Assembly (NCBI GenBank): GCA_963817785.1 | Contig: CAWFPL010000003.1 | Span: 124,001 to 188,000 of the forward strand | DNA from: JAKALD01 sp963817785 | Lineage (GTDB): Bacteria > Pseudomonadota > Gammaproteobacteria > Burkholderiales > SG8-39 | Direction of reading: 5' to 3' | Length of the DNA stretch: 64,000 bases | Shown here: positions 42,113 through 48,609 of the stretch, piece after piece | How the letters are laid out: every line of letters begins with the position of its first letter | Position numbering within the stretch: the first letter of the stretch is position 1 | The notes under the pieces: generated by a model | Seen by the model: the letters and a program-made list of their open reading frames with translations, nothing else | Told to the model about the DNA's origin: nothing | The model's database searches: none | Translations under genes and position numbers: made by a program

Positions 42113-42148
42113 TCGGCGAAAAGCACAGCGTTGCCTGCCCCTCGGCGC
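42113..42148 (+). pseudogene. 36-bp fragment of an acr3-type arsenite transporter gene
   Basis: These 36 bases match 33 of 36 with 55440-55475 inside acr3. The three differences are two silent changes and one Ile-to-Val, and the encoded GEKHSVACPSA equals the Acr3 GEKHSIACPSA. Nothing before or after matches acr3. It is a scar of an earlier acr3 copy or a recombination junction, five bases after the phaC stop. Confidence 0.75.
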
Positions 42149-42287
42149 GGCTGCTGGTCGACCATGTAGGGTGATGGAGGTCCGGGCTTCAGATTAAGGG
42201 GTTGTCTGTTGACCGAGATGCGCGTCAAGCCGCGTCCTTCAGGGCGGGGAAGGAAAGCGCGGAGGCGGTAGGCGTGCTTTGAGCCGG

Positions 42288-42701
42288 TTAGTCTGGCGTG
42301 TGCTGCTGTTCGATGTACTGGCGCACGATGCTGATGGGAGCGCCGCCGCACGAAACGGCGAAGTAGGACGGCGACCACAGCACGCCTTTCCAGTACCGCT
42401 TGCGGATGTCGGGACGCTGCTTGCGCAGCAGACGGCTGGAGACGCCCTTGAGACTGTTCACGAGCGAAGAGATAGAGACCTTGGGTGGGTACTCCACCAG
42501 CAGGTGCACATGGTCGTCCTCGCCGTCCATCTCGAGCAGTGTGGACTCGAAGTCCGCGCAGACGCTGGCGAAGATGCCGCGCAGGGCATCGATGGCCGGG
42601 CCATCGAATACCCGGCGGCGATACTTTGCCACGAAGACCAAGTGGACGTGCATCTTGAAAACACAGTGTCTTCCGTGGCGAATGTCGTTGTCGTCGCTCA
42701 T
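42288..42701 (-). CDS. tnpA: IS200/IS605 Y1 transposase TnpA
   Basis: A 137-residue HUH/Y1 single-strand transposase. The metal-binding HVH lies in DDHVHLLVEYPP, and the catalytic tyrosine is in VRQYIEQQ near the C-terminus. The MHVHLVFVAKYRRRVF opening is typical; an N-terminal extension of 16 residues precedes it. Length is normal and no stop or frameshift is seen, so it may be active. Divergent from tnpB with 22 bases between. Confidence 0.93.
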   Translation of the reverse strand: MSDDNDIRHGRHCVFKMHVHLVFVAKYRRRVFDGPAIDALRGIFASVCADFESTLLEMDGEDDHVHLLVEYPPKVSISSLVNSLKGVSSRLLRKQRPDIRKRYWKGVLWSPSYFAVSCGGAPISIVRQYIEQQHTPD

Positions 42702-42723
42702 AGGCCAAGAGTATCATGAGGCC

Positions 42724-43926
42724 ATGCAGCGTCTCCAAGCCTTCAAGTACGAACTGATGCCGACCGGTGAGCAGCAGCGCGACATGCGCCGCTTCGCGGG
42801 GTCGTGCCGGTTCGTGTACAACAAGGCGCTGGCGATGCAGAAGGAACGCTACGAGCGCGGCGAGAACAAGCTCGGCTACGCTGGGCTGTGCAAGGAGATT
42901 ACGCAGTGGCGCTCTGGTTCAGAGGCGCCCTGGCTGGCCGATGCGCCGATCCATCCGTTGCAGCAGGCGTTGAAGGACCTGGAGCGGGCCTATGGCAACT
43001 TCTTCGCCAAGCGCGCGGCCTTCCCGAAGTTCAAGAAGCGCGGCCAGCGCGAGAGCTTCCGTTACCCCGATCCGAAGCAGATCAAGCTGGATCAGGGGAA
43101 CAGCCGCATCTTCCTGCCCAAGCTCGGATGGCTGCGCTATCGCAACAGCCGGGACGTGCTGGGTGAGGTGCGCAACGTCACGGTCAGCTTGGTCGGCGGC
43201 AAGTGGTTCGTGAGTATCCAGACCGAGCGCGAGGCCGCGCCTCCGGTGCCGCAGGCCAGCAGCGCCGTCGGCATCGACGTGGGCGTAGCCCGCTTCGCCA
43301 CGTTCAGCGACGGCACGTTCCTCGCGCCGCTGGACAGCTTCAAGAAACACGAGGCCCGATTGCGCCGCTACCAGCGGGCCATGAGCCGCAAGGTCAAGTT
43401 CAGCAACAACTGGAAGAAGGCGAAAGCCCGCCTCCAGGGCATTCACGCCCGCATCGGCAACGCCCGCCGCGACTACCTGCACAAGGCCACGACCACGATC
43501 AGCCAAAACCACGCGATGGTGGCAATCGAGGACTTGCAGGTACGGAACATGTCCCGGTCGGCGGCGGGCACGGTCGATGAGCCAGGCAGAAACGTTCGGG
43601 CCAAGTCCGGCCTGAACAAGTCGATCCTCGATCAGGGCTGGTTCGAGTTCCGCCGCCAGTTGGAATACAAGCTGGCGTGGAGCGGTGGATGGCTGATCGC
43701 CGTGCCGCCGCAGCACACAAGCCGCACGTGTCCGGATTGTGGCTGCGTGAGCGCGGACAACCGGCCCACGCAGGCGCAATTCCGCTGCGTCGAATGCGGC
43801 TTCGAGGACAACGCCGATGTCGTCGGCGCGATCAACATTCTGGCGCGGGGACACCGCGTTGCAGCCTGTGGAGAGGTAGCGCAGTTGGGCTCCTCCGTGA
43901 AACAGGAACCCACCGAAGCGATCTGA
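42724..43926 (+). CDS. tnpB: RNA-guided endonuclease TnpB
   Basis: A 400-residue OrfB/TnpB protein. The RuvC-like triad is visible: Asp in GIDVGVARFATFSDG, Glu in VAIEDLQVRNMS and Asp in NADVVGAINILARG. Between the last two lies a zinc ribbon, CPDC...CVEC. The N-terminal helix-turn-helix/WED region has RCFVYN-like CRFVYNKAL. All catalytic residues are intact. TnpB normally cuts DNA at sites chosen by an omega RNA made from the element's right end, next to the TTGAC-like target motif. Confidence 0.94.
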   Translation: MQRLQAFKYELMPTGEQQRDMRRFAGSCRFVYNKALAMQKERYERGENKLGYAGLCKEITQWRSGSEAPWLADAPIHPLQQALKDLERAYGNFFAKRAAFPKFKKRGQRESFRYPDPKQIKLDQGNSRIFLPKLGWLRYRNSRDVLGEVRNVTVSLVGGKWFVSIQTEREAAPPVPQASSAVGIDVGVARFATFSDGTFLAPLDSFKKHEARLRRYQRAMSRKVKFSNNWKKAKARLQGIHARIGNARRDYLHKATTTISQNHAMVAIEDLQVRNMSRSAAGTVDEPGRNVRAKSGLNKSILDQGWFEFRRQLEYKLAWSGGWLIAVPPQHTSRTCPDCGCVSADNRPTQAQFRCVECGFEDNADVVGAINILARGHRVAACGEVAQLGSSVKQEPTEAI

Positions 43927-43989
43927 GATGTGCATCATCGTTTCAGACACCGTAGGAATCTCCGGCCTTTAGGCCGGGGAGGATGTCAA
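43830..43989 (+). ncRNA. Predicted omega RNA scaffold at the tnpB right end
   Basis: In IS605-type elements the guide RNA overlaps the 3' part of tnpB and ends at the element's right end, with the flank as the guide. Here that end is marked by the CCGGCC-TTTA-GGCCGG hairpin and the GGATGTCAA tail at 43981-43989. The guide would start at 43990. The 5' end given is a rough estimate. Confidence 0.5.
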
Positions 43990-43995
43990 CCGTGC

Positions 43996-44038
43996 TGTCC
44001 CGGCGGAGATCGGCCGACATTAATTGGCCGCTGGGACA
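43996..44038. terminator. Large hairpin downstream of aioR
   Basis: TGTCCC (43996-44001) and GGGACA (44033-44038) form an outer stem and CGGCC/GGCCG an inner stem, right after the IS200/IS605 right end. In the remaining bases to 44181 no gene is seen; a stretch near 44060 (GGTGGGTCAATTGG) resembles IS21-type ends. Confidence 0.45.
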
Positions 44039-44181
44039 AATACGGGATCAGCGCTCGCTGAAAAGGTGGGTCAATTGGGCGCGAGAGCCAACACCTTGAG
44101 CGAGGCCCCGCTATGACTCCTCATCGCGGACATCGTTCGAGGGGTTTTTCAACGGCCGGCTAAATGCTTCGCGCCCCACGC

Positions 44182-45543
44182 CTAGTCGCCGGCTCGCAAT
44201 TCTATGGTGTTGAGGCGATGTCTTCGCATCTTTTCCCAAAGGTTCTTCCTGGAGATACCCAGCGCCTTCGCCGTCTCGACGATGCGGCCGCCGTGTTGCT
44301 GTAGTAGCGTCGCGATGAACGCGCGCTCGCAGCTGGCAAGGAAAGCCTCCAGAGGCAAGGCCTCGGTAGTGCCGGATCCAATGCCGCTGCTCCCGGCGGC
44401 CTCTTCGAGGTCTTCGGCGAGGAGAACCGGGTTAGAAGTGAATATACAGGCGCGCTCAATAACGTTTTTAAGCTCCCGGACGTTGCCTGACCATTTGCGC
44501 TTGACCAGCGCCGCCAGAGCGAGCGGATGAAGGGCTCTGGGAATTTCGTTCCGGTTGGGGCAACCCTCCGGCAGAAATCTGTTCGCCAGCCACAAGATGT
44601 CTTCGGGCCGCTCCCTCAGCGGCGGGATATGCAAATGGACGAGGTTGACGCGATAAAAGAGGTCCTCGCGAAACGCTCCTCTTGCCACCTCGGCCTGCAA
44701 GTTCCTATTGGTTGCAGAGATTAACTGGAAGCTCGTCGAATGCTCTTCCTCGCCTCCCAAGCGCTTCACGCGTCGCTCCTGCAGGGCGCGCAGGAGTTTG
44801 ACCTGCATCGGAAGCGGCAGGTCGCCGATTTCATCGAGAAAGAGCGTTCCCCCTTTGGCCTGCTCGAAGAAGCCCCGCTTTACCCTATCAGCACCCGTGA
44901 ATGCGCCGCGTTCGAAGCCAAAGAACTCGGCTTCAACCAGGCCTTCGGGCAGCGCCCCGCAGTTGACAGCGACGAAGGGTCGCTGCTGTTCGCTTTCGGT
45001 ATCGGTGGCCAAATCATGAAGGTGGCGGGCTAGAACTTCCTTGCCTACGCCGGACTCTCCGGTAATGAGGACGCTGGACGCGCGCTTCGCTATACGCGGA
45101 AGGTTTTCGCACACCTTGTGCACGGCGGGCGAAATTCCCAGGACCGTCTCTTCGGCGACGGGCAGAACGTCCGCGTGCGTCTCCGTGATGCTTCGTATCT
45201 TCTCGACCAGGGCGCTAATGTCAAAAGGCTTGGTGACAAAGTCTCTCGCGCCCTGCTTCAGCAGCTCCACGGCACGCTCCACAGTAGCGAATGCAGTGAT
45301 AAAGACAAACGGCGGTGAGAGAGTCCTCTGCTCTGCAACTGTACGAAAAACCTCATCGCCGGAGATGTCCGGCAGCCGCAGGTCGCTGATAACGGCCGCA
45401 TAGTGCTTTGCCGCTAGCGCGTGCAGCGCTTCGGTGCCGCTTTGATACCAGTCGACGCCGAACCCCTCCAGACTGAAGCGGTCCGAGATGGATTCGCCCA
45501 TGATGGGGTCGTCTTCAATAAGACACAGCCGTGGTCCGCGCAT
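44182..45543 (-). CDS. aioR: Arsenite oxidase regulator AioR (sigma-54 activator)
   Basis: A 453-residue NtrC-class regulator: receiver domain with Asp54 in VISDLRLPD, AAA+ domain with Walker A GESGVGKE, sigma-54 loop GAFTGA and GGTLFLDEIGD, and a Fis-type C-terminus (IVETAKALGISRKNLWEKMRR). The ATG at 45543 has a GGAGG site eight bases upstream and overlaps the end of aioS by 29 bases. Assignment as AioR rests on order (aioX-aioS-aioR divergent from aioBA) and on the sigma-54 promoter before aioB. Confidence 0.92.
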   Translation of the reverse strand: MRGPRLCLIEDDPIMGESISDRFSLEGFGVDWYQSGTEALHALAAKHYAAVISDLRLPDISGDEVFRTVAEQRTLSPPFVFITAFATVERAVELLKQGARDFVTKPFDISALVEKIRSITETHADVLPVAEETVLGISPAVHKVCENLPRIAKRASSVLITGESGVGKEVLARHLHDLATDTESEQQRPFVAVNCGALPEGLVEAEFFGFERGAFTGADRVKRGFFEQAKGGTLFLDEIGDLPLPMQVKLLRALQERRVKRLGGEEEHSTSFQLISATNRNLQAEVARGAFREDLFYRVNLVHLHIPPLRERPEDILWLANRFLPEGCPNRNEIPRALHPLALAALVKRKWSGNVRELKNVIERACIFTSNPVLLAEDLEEAAGSSGIGSGTTEALPLEAFLASCERAFIATLLQQHGGRIVETAKALGISRKNLWEKMRRHRLNTIELRAGD

Positions 45544-47002
45544 CGTGTGCCTCCGCATGTGGCAAAACGACTTCAAAAACGGTATCCCTGGGCTCGCTCG
45601 AAGCCGATATGGTTCCACCGAGCTGGGTGACGATTTGGTAGCTCACCCATAGTCCCAAACCGTAGCCCTTCCCAGGCGCCGGCTCGCCTTCAGCCGAATA
45701 CGGCTCGAATAAATGCTCGAGGGCGTCCGCCGGGATATGTTGGCCGGAATTTGATATCTCCACAGTCACATTGCTGCGGGTCGCCGATGCTCGCAACGTC
45801 ACTCGCCCGCCCGCTTCAACTGCTTTCGCGGCATTCAAGAGAAGGTTCAGCACGAGCTGCCGTACCATATGCGCAGGAAGCGCAATGGCGCCCTCTATAG
45901 CGCAAACCCACTCGAGACGCGCCTGCTTGGCGGCAAGCTGCGGGGCAATGAGCGTCCTGAGGTCGTCCCAGTCCGCCGGCTGCATCGCCGGCGAATCGAG
46001 CCGCGCTTCGAGGAGCAGGGCGCCGACGGTAGAGCGGATTTGAGTGAGCCCCCTTTGCAGGAGACCCAAGGTCTTTTGCGCAAACGAGTCGAGGTTCCCG
46101 TGGCGCGACAACGTGTCCACGGCGTTGAGCATCCCGCCAAGCGGGTTGTTGATTTCGTGCGCGATGCCGGCCGACAGCCGGCCCACCGCCGCGAGGCGCT
46201 CGGCAACGAGCACCTGACGCTCGAGCTGGTCCTTGTCCCCGAGCTGGTGCAGCATGCTCCTGAATTGTTTGGCGAGTTGTCCCGTTTCGTCCGCACCCTG
46301 CGGATCGACCTGAGCTGCGAGCTCGACGGGCGGCTCGTGTCCAACCCGTTGCATGACCGCGGCGAGATTCGTCAGGGGCTTGACGATTCTGTCGCCCCAA
46401 ATCCACCCTAGCGGAAGGAGAATCAACAGGGCCGGTACGGTGATAGCGGCCACCTCCAGCAGTGTGAGAGCCGCACGGGCGTACAGTCGGTGTGCCTCGT
46501 AGGACAAGAGCACGTATCCGACGACGCTGCCATCGTTCGAGCTGACTGGCACGGCGGCTGCCGCATTGCGATTCGCGAGGTAGCCGGGGAAATCGAAGTA
46601 GAAGCGTTTCGCGCTCTGCGTCACTGCGGCAAGAGCCAGGCGCATCTCGATAGGCAGACTGCCGGCGGGCGCCGTCACGCGATACTTGGACGGCGCGGAG
46701 GACGTGTAGACCCGTTGGCGCGCGTCCAGCACGACAATGTCCTTCAGAGGGCTGGAAGGGTCTTTGGTCGCCGCCGGCGCCTGGACAATCTCATAGGCTC
46801 GCCAAAGCTCGTCCTTGACCAGAGGCTCCCGCACTGTCAGCGCCAATGTCTTGGCAAGACCATTTGCGCTTGCGCGCAGGTCGCGTTTCGCGTCGCTGAA
46901 CGTCCGGGTGAGCAGTGCAGCCGTAAGAACGACTTCTGCGAGGAGAATGACCGCAGTCAGCGCCAGCGGAACCTTGACGCGGTAGCTCAGGTTCTGGAAC
47001 AA
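45515..47002 (-). CDS. aioS: Arsenite-sensing histidine kinase AioS
   Basis: A 495-residue inner-membrane kinase. Helices at about 10-32 and 178-200 bound a periplasmic domain of about 145 residues, then HAMP (about 205-260), HisKA with GIAHEINNPLGG (His282), and HATPase with N box LNLLLNAAKAV and GYGLGLWVSYQ. In the known system the periplasmic arsenite receptor AioX signals to AioS, which phosphorylates AioR. It begins eight bases after aioX. Base composition is visibly less GC-rich than the flanking chromosome. Confidence 0.92.
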   Translation of the reverse strand: MFQNLSYRVKVPLALTAVILLAEVVLTAALLTRTFSDAKRDLRASANGLAKTLALTVREPLVKDELWRAYEIVQAPAATKDPSSPLKDIVVLDARQRVYTSSAPSKYRVTAPAGSLPIEMRLALAAVTQSAKRFYFDFPGYLANRNAAAAVPVSSNDGSVVGYVLLSYEAHRLYARAALTLLEVAAITVPALLILLPLGWIWGDRIVKPLTNLAAVMQRVGHEPPVELAAQVDPQGADETGQLAKQFRSMLHQLGDKDQLERQVLVAERLAAVGRLSAGIAHEINNPLGGMLNAVDTLSRHGNLDSFAQKTLGLLQRGLTQIRSTVGALLLEARLDSPAMQPADWDDLRTLIAPQLAAKQARLEWVCAIEGAIALPAHMVRQLVLNLLLNAAKAVEAGGRVTLRASATRSNVTVEISNSGQHIPADALEHLFEPYSAEGEPAPGKGYGLGLWVSYQIVTQLGGTISASSEPRDTVFEVVLPHAEAHDARTTAVSY

Positions 47003-47010
47003 AGGCCCGC

Positions 47011-47895
47011 CTACAAAGTACCGCCCACCAGGTCCAGGTTCGCGCGCACGCTGGCGAACACGCTTGGACTCTCTCTGGCGAACCCATCAAGGTTGAGCTT
47101 CCCGAGCAAGGCCCGCCCCGATGCATCCTCGCTCATCGCGACGAAAGCGGCCTGGAGGGCTTCGAAGCGGTCTTCCTGCAAATTGGCGCGCGCGATAAGC
47201 GGCGGAAATCCGTACAGCGGTGACTTCCATGCGACCCGGGTCTTATCCGTGCTGCCGGGCAGCACCTTTTTCATCGTCTCCCACACATAGCCGTCGACCG
47301 AACCGCCGTCGGCCAATCCGGTGCTCACGGCATCAACGACGTGACGATGCGAGTACGTGAAGAAGAACTTCAGGAAGAAGGCGGCCGCTGTAAAGCCCGC
47401 GTGAAATAGCTCGACCATCGGCACAAGGTGTCCGGAATTGGATTGAGGGTCGCTGAACGCGTATACGCGACCGCGAAGGTCCAGGATGTTTCGAGTACGC
47501 GTATCCGCTGCAGGCACGATGACGTAGGACCGATACAGGGGCTTGCCCTGCCAGATGGGCACGCAAAGCAGACGCACGCGCGGGACGTTCATTAGATAGG
47601 GTGGACTGCACACCCATGCCGCGTCAATCTGGTCGCTCAGGAGCAAATCCGTGATTTCCTGATACGAGTGGCGTTGCACAAAGCCCACGGGCCGCCCCAG
47701 GCGCTCTTCGAAATAACGTCCCCATAGCTTGAGCAGATTGACTTGGTCGTCCAGGAAGACCGGCGTCGTTCCGATTCGGATGTCATCCCGTGCGAGCGTC
47801 CGCGTTCCTCCACGGACGGCGTAAGGAGCCGCTGCAAGCGCGAATCCTCTCTCGAGAAATCGCCTCCGATTGGCGGCGTTACCGTTTGGAAACAC
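47011..47895 (-). CDS. aioX: Periplasmic arsenite-binding protein AioX
   Basis: A 294-residue PhnD-like periplasmic binding protein with an Arg-rich Tat-like leader (NRRRFLERGFALAAAP). The mature part starts RDDIRIGTTPVFLDDQVNLLKLW. Cys96 in AAWVCSPPY is at the place of the arsenite-binding cysteine described for AioX, and a second cysteine lies in VRLLCVPIW. It heads the aioXSR operon, divergent from aioBA. Confidence 0.92.
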   Translation of the reverse strand: MFPNGNAANRRRFLERGFALAAAPYAVRGGTRTLARDDIRIGTTPVFLDDQVNLLKLWGRYFEERLGRPVGFVQRHSYQEITDLLLSDQIDAAWVCSPPYLMNVPRVRLLCVPIWQGKPLYRSYVIVPAADTRTRNILDLRGRVYAFSDPQSNSGHLVPMVELFHAGFTAAAFFLKFFFTYSHRHVVDAVSTGLADGGSVDGYVWETMKKVLPGSTDKTRVAWKSPLYGFPPLIARANLQEDRFEALQAAFVAMSEDASGRALLGKLNLDGFARESPSVFASVRANLDLVGGTL

Positions 47896-48003
47896 TCCCC
47901 CTCCACTAGCGCACTTTATGGTTACCTAAACATCCCCCGCTTCCCGCTGGCGCGCTTACAGCTGCAGGGGATATTGCAATGGAAACAGCCGAGCAGCCTC
48001 CGA

Positions 48004-48019
48004 TGGCACGTCACTTGCA
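48004..48019 (+). promoter_or_regulatory. Sigma-54 promoter of the arsenite oxidase operon
   Basis: TGGCACGTCACTTGCA is an essentially perfect -24/-12 element (TGGCAC-N5-TTGCA, GG and GC ten bases apart). The expected start near 48030 gives a leader of about 40 bases to aioB. It fits the AioR GAFTGA loop, and RpoN dependence has been shown for aioBA in other bacteria. The 100 bases upstream should hold AioR sites, but none can be defined here. Confidence 0.92.
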
Positions 48020-48071
48020 GAGAGATTACGGCTCGTCATAAGCATAACGAATTTTCTGACCAGGAGGAGAT

Positions 48072-48590
48072 ATGTCAACAGAAATTAGCCGGCGCAGTTT
48101 TCTGAAGCTGGGAACGGGAGCGGTGGCTACGGGAACCGTGGCCATCGCCACGCCAGGGGTGGCGCAGGCCGCAGCCACGGACACGAGCAGGACAAACCTG
48201 CCGTACCCCAAGAAGCACGTCGGCACCGTCAGCCACTTGGCCGAGCACAGCCCGGTGCCGTTCAGCTATCCGGATGCGGCCTCGCCGTGCTTGGCCATAA
48301 AGACCGGCGCGGCGGTGCCGGGCGGTGTAGGCCCGGACGGCGACATCGTTGCCTACAGCACCCAATGCACGCACATGGGTTGCCCTCTTGCCTACGACGC
48401 GGACAGCAAGACCTTCAAGTGCGGCTGCCACTTCAGCATGTTCGACGCGGAGAAGGAGGGGCAGATGATTTGTGGCCAGGCCACGGAGGACCTCCCGCGC
48501 ATCACCTTGGAGTACGACAGCAAAACCGGGCGGGTAACCGCAGTCGGCGTCGACGGCCTGATTTACGGCCGCCAGGCGAACGTACTTTAA
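48072..48590 (+). CDS. aioB: Arsenite oxidase small subunit (Rieske)
   Basis: 172 residues with a Tat signal (SRRSFLKLGTGAVATG) and a Rieske [2Fe-2S] domain. The ligands are Cys99/His101 (CTHMGC) and Cys117/His120 (CGCH), with Cys104 and Cys119 placed to form the usual disulfide. It receives electrons from AioA and passes them to a periplasmic cytochrome or azurin. AGGAGG precedes the ATG and aioA follows after 19 bases. The Tat signal should carry the folded AioAB pair out together, since AioA has none. Confidence 0.97.
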   Translation: MSTEISRRSFLKLGTGAVATGTVAIATPGVAQAAATDTSRTNLPYPKKHVGTVSHLAEHSPVPFSYPDAASPCLAIKTGAAVPGGVGPDGDIVAYSTQCTHMGCPLAYDADSKTFKCGCHFSMFDAEKEGQMICGQATEDLPRITLEYDSKTGRVTAVGVDGLIYGRQANVL

Positions 48591-48609
48591 GCAGAGCGAG
48601 GAGGAGAAC

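Larger units (their letters stand above)
42214..43989. mobile_element. IS200/IS605-family element with tnpA and tnpB
   Basis: Divergent tnpA and tnpB are flanked by subterminal hairpins rather than inverted repeats. The left hairpin has TCCTTC (42235-42240) with GAAGGA (42249-42254). The right hairpin has CCGGCC (43962-43967) with GGCCGG (43972-43977), and the right end GGGGAGGATGTCAA is like that of ISDra2-group elements. A TTGAC at 42209-42213 is the likely target motif on the left. The exact ends are inferred from these marks. Confidence 0.8.
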
